Part shown: positions 49,551 through 58,364 of the stretch, piece by piece
How positions within the stretch are numbered: the first letter of the stretch is position 1
Layout: every line of letters starts with the position of its first letter
Source of the DNA: JADJOM01 sp963817435
GTDB lineage: Bacteria > Gemmatimonadota > Gemmatimonadetes > Gemmatimonadales > GWC2-71-9
Direction of reading: 5' to 3'
Assembly (NCBI GenBank): GCA_963817435.1
Contig: CAWFNY010000003.1
Location: 248,001 to 312,000 of the forward strand
Length of the DNA: 64,000 nt
Position numbers and translations under genes: made by a program
Notes under the pieces: model-generated
Database searches by the model: none
What the model saw: only the letters and a program-made list of their open reading frames with translations
What the model was told of the DNA's origin: nothing

Positions 49551-49940
49551 ATGCCGCCAGTCCTTCATTCGATCGCCATCTTCGTCACCGACATCGATCG
49601 CGCCAAGCGGTTCTATCGCGACGACCTCGGGCTCATCATGACCCGCGAGGGATCCTTCGGGGCCGAATTCATCGAGGGTCCAACCCATCTGGGTGTGCAC
49701 CCCGCCATCCATCCCGATGCGAAGGCGCTGATCGGCCGGCACACAGGCATCACCTTTCACGTCGACGGGATCCTTCCCTACTGCGAGCGACTGCACGAGC
49801 GCGGCGTGAAGTTTCTCGCCGAGCCGACGCGCCAATCGTTCGGGGTGATGGCGATGATCGCCGATCCCGACGGCAATGTCTTCGCCCTCTGGGACGATCA
49901 GATTCCCGAGGAGCCCGCCGGAGACGGACACACCCACTGA
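49551..49940 (+). CDS. VOC-superfamily (glyoxalase/dioxygenase fold) protein
   Basis: 129 residues, one VOC unit of two beta-alpha-beta-beta-beta modules. Seen: LHSIAIFVTDIDRAKRFYRDDLGLIM, then GITFHVDGILPYCERLHERGVKF and a final AMIADPDGNVFALWDD, whose Asp-Pro-Asp-Gly-Asn is the family signature. Metal ligand candidates are His6 (in LHSI) and His near GITFHVD, with the C-terminal Asp/Glu. Activities range from glyoxalase to dioxygenase and resistance proteins; the reaction is not assignable. The C-terminus ends GDGHTH. Confidence 0.88.
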   Translation: MPPVLHSIAIFVTDIDRAKRFYRDDLGLIMTREGSFGAEFIEGPTHLGVHPAIHPDAKALIGRHTGITFHVDGILPYCERLHERGVKFLAEPTRQSFGVMAMIADPDGNVFALWDDQIPEEPAGDGHTH

Positions 49941-49943
49941 GCC

Positions 49944-50696
49944 ATGGACCGCCTCTACGTCACCCTCGCCTCGGTGTGGACCTGGCTGGTGCTGGCCGGC
50001 TGCGTCATCCTCTGGCTGCCCATGCTGGCCATCGTGCGCCTCGTCACCTGGCCCTTTGACCCGGAGGCGTACTGGGCGGGGCTGCTCTTTCGGAAGATCG
50101 GCCCCGTCACGGCGACCCTGAACCCGCTCTGGCGTTTCCGGGTCTCGGGAACGATGCCACGCGATCCCCGTCGGCCGTACGTCGTGGTGTCGAATCACGA
50201 GTCGTTCGTGGACATCCTCCTCATCAGTCACCTCCCATGGGAGATGAAGTGGCTGTCGAAGGTAGAGATTCTCCGCATTCCGGTGTTAGGCTGGGACATG
50301 GTGCTTGCCCGGGATGTGCCTGTCGAGCGCGGCACCCGCAAGAGCGCCGTGAAGGCGATGCGCCGGTGCGCCGAGATCCTCAGGCGGAGGGTGTCGGTCA
50401 TCATCTTTCCCGAAGGCACCCGCTCGACCACGAGCGAGATGCTGCCGTTCAAGGACGGCGCCTTCCGGCTGGCGATCGACGCGGGTGTGCCGATCCTGCC
50501 CCTCGTCGTGAGGGGAACCGGATCGGCCCTGCCGAAGCATGGCTGGCGCTTCGGCCGCTCCGATGCGGAGGTCCGGGTGCTCGCGCCGGTGGAGACCACC
50601 GGGCTGACGTCGAAGGACGTGGACCAGCTCAAGACCAGAGTGCGCGATCTCATCCAGCAGACCCGCGACGAGATGCGCACCGGCGTGTGTCGGTAA
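49944..50696 (+). CDS. 1-acyl-sn-glycerol-3-phosphate acyltransferase (PlsC family)
   Basis: 250 residues. An N-terminal hydrophobic helix (WTWLVLAGCVILWLPMLAIV) is followed by the acyltransferase motif NHESFVD (NHxxxxD), then motif III VIIFPEGTRS. These identify the PlsC/LPLAT family, which transfers an acyl chain to lysophosphatidic acid at the inner membrane. It starts 3 nt after the VOC stop and ends the plus-strand operon. Other members acylate different lipids, so the substrate is family-level only. Confidence 0.92.
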   Translation: MDRLYVTLASVWTWLVLAGCVILWLPMLAIVRLVTWPFDPEAYWAGLLFRKIGPVTATLNPLWRFRVSGTMPRDPRRPYVVVSNHESFVDILLISHLPWEMKWLSKVEILRIPVLGWDMVLARDVPVERGTRKSAVKAMRRCAEILRRRVSVIIFPEGTRSTTSEMLPFKDGAFRLAIDAGVPILPLVVRGTGSALPKHGWRFGRSDAEVRVLAPVETTGLTSKDVDQLKTRVRDLIQQTRDEMRTGVCR

Positions 50697-50873
50697 AGGC
50701 CGCGATCGAACCCCACGCGCGTGCCTTTGGATCCTGGCCCTGTGAGTCCTAGGATGCCAAGATGCAACTACTACCTGGTTTGCCATAGGGAATAGCAAAG
50801 AAGTGCGGTGCGGTCGGTGGCGTGCTCGCCGTCGCCCTCTGCGTGCGGCTCTGATACTCTTTCCGCGGAAGGC

Positions 50874-51791
50874 TCACTCCTCTGGCGCGCGGCCCAGTTC
50901 GGCTGGGGAACGGGCGTTGCCGACAACACCGGCCAGCACGAGCAGGGTGAGCAGGTAGGGTAGAACCAGAAACAGCTGGTAGGGTACGCCGGCGACCAAC
51001 GACTGAAACAGGAACTGCAGCGCCATCGCCGCGCCAAAGAAAAGCGCGGCGGCAAATACCCGTACCGGATTCCACGCCCCGAGAACCACGATCGCGATCG
51101 CGATGAATCCGCGACCTGCTGTCATCTTCTCGGCGAAGGTGCCGACCTGAGCCAGTACGAGGCTTGCGCCGGCGACACCAGCAAACCCGCCGCCAATCAG
51201 CGTACCGACCATCTTCACTCGCTCCACATTCACGCCAGCTGCCCGGGCATCTGTCGATGATTCCCCAGTGGCGCGGAGCTGCAGGCCCCACCGAGTGCGA
51301 TAGACCAGCCACCATAGGACCGGGACCGCGACGTATCCGAGGTAAGTGACAACGCTTTGCTGAAAGAAGGCCGAGCCGAGCACGGGGATCGCCGCCAGTC
51401 CGGGAACGGGCGCTGTCGGAAAGGTGGGCAGGCTCAGTCCGACCCCGGCCGGCCCATATGCCTTCCGATAGATGGCCCCGGTCATGCCAACGCAGCCGAG
51501 TGTGATGGCGGTACCTGTGATGATCTGATCGGCTCCGGCTCGCACGGTGATCATCGCGAAGACCCCCGCGACGAGTGTACCCGCAAGGATCGCCGCGACC
51601 AGTCCCGCCCACGGACCCGCCGCTGTGGCGCCCAGTGCGGCGGCCAAGGCCCCTGACAGCATGGCTCCTTCGATCCCGAGGTTGATCACTCCACCACGCT
51701 CGGTGATGGTTTCTCCCAGCGCGGCCAGCAGGAGCGGCGTCGCCACCCGAACCGCCGCGGCCAGGAAGGACGTCAGCAGTTCTTCGGTCAC
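50874..51791 (-). CDS. ABC transporter permease, BMP/nucleoside-type (YufQ-like)
   Basis: 305 residues with about eight to nine membrane helices. LGETITERGGVINLGIEGAMLSGAL near the N-terminus and the GLQLRATGESSTDARAAGVN loop are signatures of the branched-chain-like permease family used by BMP-binding (nucleoside, purine) importers. Its start overlaps the stop of the paired permease by 4 nt. It is the last gene of the uptake operon that begins at 56119. It pairs with the permease at 51788. Confidence 0.9.
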   Translation of the reverse strand: MTEELLTSFLAAAVRVATPLLLAALGETITERGGVINLGIEGAMLSGALAAALGATAAGPWAGLVAAILAGTLVAGVFAMITVRAGADQIITGTAITLGCVGMTGAIYRKAYGPAGVGLSLPTFPTAPVPGLAAIPVLGSAFFQQSVVTYLGYVAVPVLWWLVYRTRWGLQLRATGESSTDARAAGVNVERVKMVGTLIGGGFAGVAGASLVLAQVGTFAEKMTAGRGFIAIAIVVLGAWNPVRVFAAALFFGAAMALQFLFQSLVAGVPYQLFLVLPYLLTLLVLAGVVGNARSPAELGRAPEE

Positions 51792-52837
51792 GATTCCGCC
51801 CCCACGCTACGCGCAATCGCTTTCCGGCGACTGACCTCCGTCAGGAGCACGACCACGATGATCACCGCTTCGACCATGAAGACCGAAACCGCCGGCACTC
51901 CGGCCTCACGCTGCATCGCGCTGGCGCCGGCTTCGAGTGCGGCGAAGAGGAGGCCGGTGAGAATCGTGGCGAGGGGATCCAGGCGGGCGAGGAGCGCGAC
52001 TGCAATCGCGGTGAATCCATAGCCCGGCGACAGGTTCTGGAACAGTGCGTAGGTGGTTCCCGAAATCTCCGTCGCGCCGGCGAGGCCCGCAAAGGCTCCG
52101 GAGGCGAGCAGGGCAGCGGCAAACACCCGGCCGGTGTTGACCCCGCCGATCACCCTCGCAGCCGCGGGATTCGCCCCGGTCGCTCGCAGCTGAAATCCGG
52201 CCAGCGTCCTGGAGCCAAACACCCAGAGGGCGACCGCCAGACCAAGTACCAGAATGGCCCCGAGGTGGAGGCGGGTTCCGGCGAGCTGCGGTAACCGCGC
52301 CGCGAGCGGGAGCGGATCGCTCTGCGGGTAGACGTGTTTCGACTCCTGCAGCGGTCCAACCACCATCCAGCTGACGACCGCCTCGGCGACGAAGTTGAGC
52401 AGAAGCGTGCTGATGACCTCCAGCACACCGAAACGAAGGCGCAGTATCACAGGCACGGCGACCCAAAGGACTCCAGCGATCAACCCGGCCGCGAGGACGG
52501 CCGACACCGCCAGAACCCTCGGCCAGGCGGCGACACCCAGGCCCACCCAGGTAGCCATCATCGCGCCGGCGTAGAACTGGCCCTCCGCCCCGATGTTCAG
52601 CGCGCCCGCCCGGAAGGCGAGTCCCACGCCGAGGCCGATCATGATCAGAGGGACGGCGCGAGGCAGCAGGGAAGAGAGAATCGCATCAGCCGATCCAAAC
52701 GCCCCGCCCCACATCGCGGCGAGTGCGGCGACAGCGTCGTACCCGCTGAGCGCCAGCCCCAGCCCGAGCACCACGAGCCCGATCGTGACCGCGCCAAGCG
52801 CCGGGAGGAGCGTGCCGAGCCATCCGGTGCGACCCAT
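51788..52837 (-). CDS. ABC transporter permease, BMP/nucleoside-type (YufP-like)
   Basis: 349 residues with about ten membrane helices. The family pattern includes LGVGLAFRAGALNIGAEGQFYAGAMMAT and FQLRATGANPAAARVIGGVNTGR. It forms a heterodimeric channel with the permease downstream, with which it overlaps by 4 nt. It starts 3 nt after the ATPase stop. Together they import a nucleoside-like solute captured by the lipoprotein at 55148. Confidence 0.9.
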   Translation of the reverse strand: MGRTGWLGTLLPALGAVTIGLVVLGLGLALSGYDAVAALAAMWGGAFGSADAILSSLLPRAVPLIMIGLGVGLAFRAGALNIGAEGQFYAGAMMATWVGLGVAAWPRVLAVSAVLAAGLIAGVLWVAVPVILRLRFGVLEVISTLLLNFVAEAVVSWMVVGPLQESKHVYPQSDPLPLAARLPQLAGTRLHLGAILVLGLAVALWVFGSRTLAGFQLRATGANPAAARVIGGVNTGRVFAAALLASGAFAGLAGATEISGTTYALFQNLSPGYGFTAIAVALLARLDPLATILTGLLFAALEAGASAMQREAGVPAVSVFMVEAVIIVVVLLTEVSRRKAIARSVGAES

Positions 52838-52840
52838 CCT

Positions 52841-54292
52841 TCAGCCCGCTATTCCCAGCATGTGCTCGCCGATCTCGGCGCGTGTCGCCTCACGCGGGAG
52901 TTCGCTCAGCACACCGTTGGCCATGATGAGGATGCGGTCCGACACCTCAATCAGTTCGTCGAGGTCCGCGAGGTGGAGCACGACGCAGACGCCAGCGGCT
53001 GCGGCTTCACGCAGCCTGGCGTGCATCTCTGCCGTCGCCCTGAAATCGAGGCCGCGCGTGATATTCTCGGCCACGAGGACGGCAGGTTTCCGCTCGAGGG
53101 CCCCGGCGATCACCATTCGCTGCTGATTCCCGCCGCTCAGGGAGCGGGCGATCGCCTGCGGTCCCGGTGCCCTCACCTGGAATCGCTCGATCAGTTCGGC
53201 ACTCCGTCGCGCGGCGAGCGTCCAGTCGAGCCATCCGCCCCGTACCCACGGCGCGGCGGCTCCCTGGCTGAGGACGAGATTCTCCGTGAGAGTGAACTCA
53301 CCAATCAGCGCCTCAGTGGTCCGATCTTCCGGTATGAACGCCACCGGTTCGGCCACCGTCATCCGGCCCGCGGATGGCCTGACCAGGCTCGCGATCGTGC
53401 GCAGCAGTTCCCGCTCGCCGTTTCCCTCGACTGCCGCGATCCCGATGATCTCCCCCCCTCGCGCCACAAATGAGGCACTGCGTACGCCAGTCCCCCCGTG
53501 TCCCAGCCGGGCCACCGCGAGGTTCGCGACGCTGATCCTGATATCGCCAGCCGTGCCTGTTCGGGAGACTGGCACTGGCGGGGGCGCACCCAGCATGTGG
53601 ATGGCCAGAGTCTGCGTGTTGGATTTCGCCATGTCGCCGGCATACACGACCTGGCCGCGGCGCAAGACCGTCACCCGGTCGGCCACGGCGGTGGCCTCCG
53701 CGAGTTTGTGCGTGATGAGGACGGAGGAGACGCCGCGGGCCCCGAGTCCGCGAACGATCGCAAGCAGCGCTTCGGCGTCTATGGGCGAGAGGACTGAGGA
53801 AGGCTCGTCGAGGAGCAGGATCCGTGCGTTCGTCGCGAGCGCCTTGACGACTTCAAGCCGCTGCTTGAGGCCGGCCGACAGGTCCTGGACCCGCGCTTCC
53901 GGATCGAGATCCCAGCCGATCTCCGCGGCTGCCTCCCGCACCCTCGCGTAGAGACTGGTTCGATGCAGGGACCATCCCGTTGCGAGCGCGACATTCTCCG
54001 CCACGGTCAGGGCAGGAATGGAGGTGAAGTGCTGGTGCACCATCCCGATGCCCAGTCGCCGTGCCTCGAGCGGATTCCGCACGGCTCTGATTTCGCCGTC
54101 CACTGCGATGGTGCCGGCATCCGGATGGAGCAGGCCGACGGCGATGTTCATCAGCGTGGACTTGCCGGCACCATTCTCGCCGAGGAGTGCGTGGATTTCG
54201 CCGACGCCGAGCGTGAAGGCGACGTCCCGGAGCGCTTCGAGGGCGCCAAACCGCTTGGTAATTCCGGAGAGCTGGAGGAGGGGGCGCGTCAT
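52841..54292 (-). CDS. ABC transporter ATPase, double domain (YufO-like)
   Basis: 483 residues with two ATPase halves. The first has Walker A GENGAGKST, the signature LSAGLKQR (in place of LSGGQ) and Walker B LLLDEPSSVL. The second has a degenerate P-loop region (IAAVEGNGERELL), a good signature LSGGNQQR and a Walker B with Asn (VLVAENITRGLD). This asymmetry is usual for the sugar/nucleoside (RbsA-like) class. It powers the two permeases downstream. The gene is separated from the Nif3-family gene upstream by 52 nt. Confidence 0.92.
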   Translation of the reverse strand: MTRPLLQLSGITKRFGALEALRDVAFTLGVGEIHALLGENGAGKSTLMNIAVGLLHPDAGTIAVDGEIRAVRNPLEARRLGIGMVHQHFTSIPALTVAENVALATGWSLHRTSLYARVREAAAEIGWDLDPEARVQDLSAGLKQRLEVVKALATNARILLLDEPSSVLSPIDAEALLAIVRGLGARGVSSVLITHKLAEATAVADRVTVLRRGQVVYAGDMAKSNTQTLAIHMLGAPPPVPVSRTGTAGDIRISVANLAVARLGHGGTGVRSASFVARGGEIIGIAAVEGNGERELLRTIASLVRPSAGRMTVAEPVAFIPEDRTTEALIGEFTLTENLVLSQGAAAPWVRGGWLDWTLAARRSAELIERFQVRAPGPQAIARSLSGGNQQRMVIAGALERKPAVLVAENITRGLDFRATAEMHARLREAAAAGVCVVLHLADLDELIEVSDRILIMANGVLSELPREATRAEIGEHMLGIAG

Positions 54293-54344
54293 GGGCCGAT
54301 CGCCCCGCAGCGCTGCTTCGATCTGGACGACCCGCGGCGAGGGT

Positions 54345-55151
54345 TCACATCCCTGTCGGGTGGTCGTGAAACTCCCAGGGCAGGCCGAACCGGTCCCCGA
54401 GGTGAGCGGCGAGGGCCTTCACGCCGACGGTTTCCGTGGCGTAGTGGCCCGCGTAGAGGACGTTGATACCGGCCTCCATGGCGTCGAAGTAGGTGTGAGC
54501 GGCACCCTCGCCGGTGATGTAGGTATCGCACCCCGCTTCACGCGCCTGCGCGATGGCACTCCCTGCCCCTCCGGTAATCACGCCGATCCGGCCAACCGAT
54601 TCACTGCCGCCCGGGATCACGCGAATGTCGCCGGGCGAGATTGCGAGCAGCGAGGCAAGGCGGTTCACCAGGGCAGTCCGGGTGGTGAGCCCCGGCGGCA
54701 CGGCGCCCGTCAGGCCGATGTCGATCCCTTTGTGCGCGCCGAAGGACTTGAGATCGGTCATTCCCAGTTCCCGTGCGACGACCGTGTTGTTCCCAATCTC
54801 GGGATGCAGATCGAGCGGGATGTGCGCGGCGTAGAGCGCGGCATCCTGAGCCAGGAGGGCGCGGAGCCGGCGGTACCGCCGGCCGACGACAGGCTGATTG
54901 CCATCCCAGAACATGCCATGATGAACCAACAGCAGCGTCGGCACCCTGGTGGTGCCGCTCCCACCAGTTGTCGCCAGACCATCGAACGTTGCCTGGGAGG
55001 CATCAACGGCTGCGACGATTCGAGAGACCTTGCCGCTGTTTTCGACCTGCAGCCCATTCAGGGCGTTGGTGTCATCCGGGATTTCTCGTATGCGCAAATA
55101 GGAATCGAGGTAGGCGACGAGCGCCCGGACCTCCACCTGGGGCGCACTCAC
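54345..55151 (-). CDS. Nif3-family dinuclear metal-centre protein
   Basis: 268 residues. The Nif3/YbgI fold is clear: DTNALNGLQVENSG at the start, LLLVHHGMFW (first metal motif HHG), AAHIPLDLHPEIGNN and the C-terminal GEGAAHTYFDAMEAGINVLYAGHYATETVG (GHxxxE). Members form hexamers with two metal ions; proposed activities include GTP cyclohydrolase type 2 and metal insertion, and none is settled. It overlaps the binding-lipoprotein stop by 4 nt (ATGA) and lies inside the nucleoside-type uptake operon. Confidence 0.9.
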   Translation of the reverse strand: MSAPQVEVRALVAYLDSYLRIREIPDDTNALNGLQVENSGKVSRIVAAVDASQATFDGLATTGGSGTTRVPTLLLVHHGMFWDGNQPVVGRRYRRLRALLAQDAALYAAHIPLDLHPEIGNNTVVARELGMTDLKSFGAHKGIDIGLTGAVPPGLTTRTALVNRLASLLAISPGDIRVIPGGSESVGRIGVITGGAGSAIAQAREAGCDTYITGEGAAHTYFDAMEAGINVLYAGHYATETVGVKALAAHLGDRFGLPWEFHDHPTGM

Positions 55152-56119
55152 GGCGCGACCGGAGCCCCGATATCCGCGGCGACGATCGAATCGCGGGTTG
55201 CCTGCAGCCTCGCCGTGAGTTCGGTCGACAGCATGCCCTCCAGGGCCGGATTCGGCTGGTACCGAATCACGCCGCTCTTGAGCCCGAACGACTCGACCCT
55301 GGGTCGGAACCGGCCGGTTTTCACTTCCCGGGCAACCGAGAGAAATGCTCTCGGCAGGTCGATCACGGCCGATCCGATCACCCGCTCCGGCGCCAGCGCG
55401 CGCTGGTCCAGGTTCGCCCCGAAGATGTAGGCGTTCGGGGATTCCTTGACCGCCTGAAATGCACCGAGTGCGGCCTGATCGGCGTTGTGATGGACCATGT
55501 CCACTCCAGCGCGCAGCAAGGCAAGGGTTGCCTCGCGGCCGGCGGCCACGTCGTCAAAGGTGTTGAGGTAGGTGGAGCGTGCGGTGACCTTCGGATTGAC
55601 CGACTTCGCGCCTGCCACCCAGGCCGTTTCCGCCTCCTTGATCGGTGGCAGTTCGATGCCCCCCACGAAGCCGATCGTGTTGGTCTTTGTCAGGCCCCCC
55701 GCCACCACGCCTGCAAGGTAGCTCGCTTCGGAGAGGCGGAAGATCAGCGGCGAAACGTTTCCGGCTACCCGTTCGCCCGATGTCACGATAAATGCCGTCT
55801 TGGGGTACTGGGCGGAAACCCGTTCCGCGGCGCCCTGGAATTCGAAGCCATGGGCGAAGACCAAGTTGTAACCCTGTGATGCGTAGGTGCGGAGCGCCTC
55901 TTCCTGGTCCGAGGGGGTTCGGGCCTCCACGTTGCTGACGGCGACCCCAAGAGAATCCCGGATCTCCTGCAGCCCCTGGAACGCACCTGAATTCCATGCC
56001 GCGTCGGCGATCGACCCCGGAGTGACCAACCCCACTCGGAACCCATTACTGGCGGTTTTGCTCCTGCAACTACTAGCCACTGTCGCGACGATGGCCAGCT
56101 GGATCAATTGACGCTTCAT
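55148..56119 (-). CDS. BMP-family (basic membrane protein) substrate-binding lipoprotein
   Basis: 323 residues. A lipobox follows a short signal (VATVASSCRSK, Cys about residue 18). The BMP domain has FRVGLVTPGSIADAAWNSGAFQGLQ, FAHGFEFQGAAERVSAQYPKT, EASYLAGVVAGGLTKTNTIGFVGG and VDMVHHNADQAALGAFQAVKE. BMP lipoproteins bind nucleosides or related ligands for RbsA-type importers, which the downstream genes encode. A region with CCACAA (56185) and TTGTGG (56212) as a possible operator lies upstream. Confidence 0.92.
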   Translation of the reverse strand: MKRQLIQLAIVATVASSCRSKTASNGFRVGLVTPGSIADAAWNSGAFQGLQEIRDSLGVAVSNVEARTPSDQEEALRTYASQGYNLVFAHGFEFQGAAERVSAQYPKTAFIVTSGERVAGNVSPLIFRLSEASYLAGVVAGGLTKTNTIGFVGGIELPPIKEAETAWVAGAKSVNPKVTARSTYLNTFDDVAAGREATLALLRAGVDMVHHNADQAALGAFQAVKESPNAYIFGANLDQRALAPERVIGSAVIDLPRAFLSVAREVKTGRFRPRVESFGLKSGVIRYQPNPALEGMLSTELTARLQATRDSIVAADIGAPVAP

Positions 56120-56229
56120 TACGACACCAGTGCGTCAATATTGCGCCAGTTAATCGTTTGTAACGGACGAAATCGCATGTCTATCCACAAGTTCTGGTTA
56201 CTTATCAACTATTGTGGGAAGTCGGCGAT

Positions 56230-56679
56230 TCATGCTGGCAATACCTTTGACACTTCGCTACGCTCGCTCGACCCAGCCCCGTGACCCCGATCACCCTCAC
56301 TTGGTTCCATGGAGATTTGTCCGTTCACCCGCCCGCCATCGGCGATATGAATCCGCTGGGTTCGGATGTCTCCGTGGATTGTCGCGCCGGCCTGGATCTC
56401 CACCCGCTGGTCCGCATTCACGCCGCCGTGAATCTCACCGCCCGCCACGACCTCCGTGGCGAAGACGTCGCCACGGATCATCGCCCCGGGAGCGACCAGA
56501 AGCTGGGTGCCCGCTCGGACGGTACCCTGAACGGTCCCTTCGATCTTCACCACCCCTTCGCTTGCAATGTCTCCGATGATGGTCGCGCCGACCGCGATGA
56601 TGGTCAGGCTGTTCGGGTCACCCCGGCGGACCGCTGCATCCTGCCGTCCGGTTTGGGTGGGTCGTGAAAACATCGCCAT
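56230..56679 (-). CDS. Bactofilin (polymer-forming cytoskeletal protein)
   Basis: 149 residues from the ATG at 56679, which overlaps the peptidase stop as TGATG and has AAGGAG 7 nt upstream. The central domain of about 90 residues shows the bactofilin right-handed beta-helix: repeated short strands with Gly and Val such as TIIGDIASEGVVKIEGTVQGTVRAG, GAMIRGDVFATEVVAGGEIHGGV and ATIHGDIRTQRIHIADGG. N- and C-terminal tails are disordered and polar, as usual. Bactofilins polymerise without nucleotide and position peptidoglycan enzymes or chromosome ends. Neighbours are a LytM peptidase and ParAB. Confidence 0.93.
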   Translation of the reverse strand: MAMFSRPTQTGRQDAAVRRGDPNSLTIIAVGATIIGDIASEGVVKIEGTVQGTVRAGTQLLVAPGAMIRGDVFATEVVAGGEIHGGVNADQRVEIQAGATIHGDIRTQRIHIADGGRVNGQISMEPSEGDRGHGAGSSERSEVSKVLPA

Positions 56680-57485
56680 CAAGATCGCTCCTTCACCAGG
56701 GTTCGTGGGTCAATCGGCTTGCCGTCGCGCCGGAGTTCGAAGTGCAGATGAGGCGCGCTTGAGCGCCCCGTGTTGCCCGACAATCCGATCACCTCGCCTG
56801 CATCGACGGCCTGGCCTGTCGCGACCGCGGTGCGGGAGAGGTGACCGTACATGCTCTGCAGTCCACCGGGGTGCTCAAGCAGCACGAAGATGCCGTACTC
56901 GGAGTCCACGCCAGCTTGCAGCACCGACCCGCCACCGGACGCGCGAATGGGGGTCCCGATGGGGACCGCGATGTCCACGCCTGGGTGGGCTTCACCGCCA
57001 GTATTGGGTCCGGGTCCGTCGGCCGCCTGGCCGCGCGTCACATATCCGGGCTCTTCGAGCGGCCAGTGGCTGGGCTCGGAGAGCCCCGTCTCGTATGTGG
57101 CAGGGGTTCCGGCGGGCCGCGCCCGGACTGGCGGAGCGACGGGGAGCGTCGCCGTCAACTGCACGGGATCGGGGACAATGTCCGCCCCGAGCATGGCCCG
57201 GATCCGATCGTAACGCCGCTCGGCACTATCGAGCGCGGCGACCAGTTCGCCGATCTTGTGGTTGTCGTTCTCCAGCCGTTCCACCTCGCGGACGAGCCCG
57301 GGTACCCGGGCGGCTGCGGCCGCGATGGGAAGATAGAGCGCCAATCCGAGGAGGATGATGACCCCCAGGCCGATGCCGCCGCCAATCGCCGCGCGCACAG
57401 CCCAGCGGGGAAGGCGATAAGTTCGCGACGCGATCGCTCCGTCGGTGTGAATGACAATCGTGACGTGCGGCGGTAGATCGCTCAT
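56679..57485 (-). CDS. M23 (LytM) peptidoglycan endopeptidase, membrane anchored
   Basis: 268 residues. An N-terminal helix (residues 30-55, AAIGGGIGLGVIILLGLALYL) anchors it with the rest in the periplasm. A coiled segment (LVREVERLENDNHKIGELVAALD) precedes the catalytic domain: HPGVDIAVPIGTPI (His, Asp), SMYGHLSRTA and HLHFELR (HxH), which is the complete M23 zinc site. It cuts peptide cross-links in peptidoglycan. The 1-nt overlap with the bactofilin gene and the known LytM-bactofilin partnership of other bacteria suggest joint control of cell shape. Confidence 0.93.
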   Translation of the reverse strand: MSDLPPHVTIVIHTDGAIASRTYRLPRWAVRAAIGGGIGLGVIILLGLALYLPIAAAAARVPGLVREVERLENDNHKIGELVAALDSAERRYDRIRAMLGADIVPDPVQLTATLPVAPPVRARPAGTPATYETGLSEPSHWPLEEPGYVTRGQAADGPGPNTGGEAHPGVDIAVPIGTPIRASGGGSVLQAGVDSEYGIFVLLEHPGGLQSMYGHLSRTAVATGQAVDAGEVIGLSGNTGRSSAPHLHFELRRDGKPIDPRTLVKERS

Positions 57486-57494
57486 GCTCGCATC

Positions 57495-58364
57495 CTACCC
57501 CTCAAAGGGCTCGCCCAGCAGAAGTTCGAGTACGCGGGAGAGGTCGTCTTCAGAATAGTAGCTCACTGCGATCAATCCCCGCCCGCGCCGCTTGGCGGTG
57601 ACTTTCACATCGGTCCCCAGTCGCTTCCGGAGTGCATCCTCCACCCGGCGATGTGCCGGTGACAGCTGGCGGACCGGCTCTTTCCGCGAAGCAGCCGGAC
57701 GGGCACCGCGGACCTTTGCCTCAATCTCTCGGACGGACCAACCCTGCTCGGCTGCGAGCTGGGCCAGTTTCGCCATCTGCGATCGATCGGCCAGGCCGAG
57801 CAGCGCCCGGGCATGCCCTTCGGAGAGCCGCCCGTCGTCAACCATGTCGGCGACCTCCAGCGGGAGTTTCAGCAGGCGCAGCGCGTTCGCGACGGTGGAT
57901 CGGTCACGTCCGACCAGGCGCGCGATATCAGCCTGCGAGAGCTGGAACTCGTCGATCAGCCGCTGATAGCTCGTCGCCTCCTCGACGGCCGAGAGATTGT
58001 CCCGCTGCAGGTTCTCGACCAGGGCGAGCGTGAGCAGCGTACGGTCATCGGCTTCCTTGATGACCGCTGGAATCTTCTGCCACCCCAGCTTCTGGGCGGC
58101 GCGCCAGCGGCGCTCTCCCGCGATGAGCTGATAGCCGTCGAGATGCTTCCGTACCACCACGGGCTGCAGCAAGCCGGAGGTTTCGATGGATTGCACCAGC
58201 TCGGTGAACTGAGGCTCGTCCAGCTTGACCCGTGGCTGATACGGGTTGGGACGAATGCTCTGCACCGGCAGCTCCATCAGGGAACCGCTGGTCTCCGCAT
58301 CCTTGCGCGAGACCGGGCCGAGCAGTGCTTCGAGGCCGCGGCCAAGCCGTTTGGTTTCGCTCAC
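57495..58364 (-). CDS. parB: Chromosome partitioning protein ParB
   Basis: 289 residues. N-terminal LGRGLEALLG, then the CTPase/clamp domain with IRPNPYQPR, YQLIAGERRWRAAQ (GERRxRA) and VENLQRDNLSAVEEA, the HTH for parS (LSQADIARLVGRDRSTVANALRLLKL) and a C-terminal dimerisation part. It loads on parS and slides as a CTP-bound clamp. It overlaps parA by 4 nt and precedes the peptidase by 9 nt. Two parS sites are 1 kb upstream of its operon. Confidence 0.95.
   Translation of the reverse strand: MSETKRLGRGLEALLGPVSRKDAETSGSLMELPVQSIRPNPYQPRVKLDEPQFTELVQSIETSGLLQPVVVRKHLDGYQLIAGERRWRAAQKLGWQKIPAVIKEADDRTLLTLALVENLQRDNLSAVEEATSYQRLIDEFQLSQADIARLVGRDRSTVANALRLLKLPLEVADMVDDGRLSEGHARALLGLADRSQMAKLAQLAAEQGWSVREIEAKVRGARPAASRKEPVRQLSPAHRRVEDALRKRLGTDVKVTAKRRGRGLIAVSYYSEDDLSRVLELLLGEPFEG

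Noticed and set aside
56161..56220. DnaA box near TATCCACA at 56182
   Set aside because: A single imperfect match upstream of the BMP lipoprotein, more likely chance or a regulator site.
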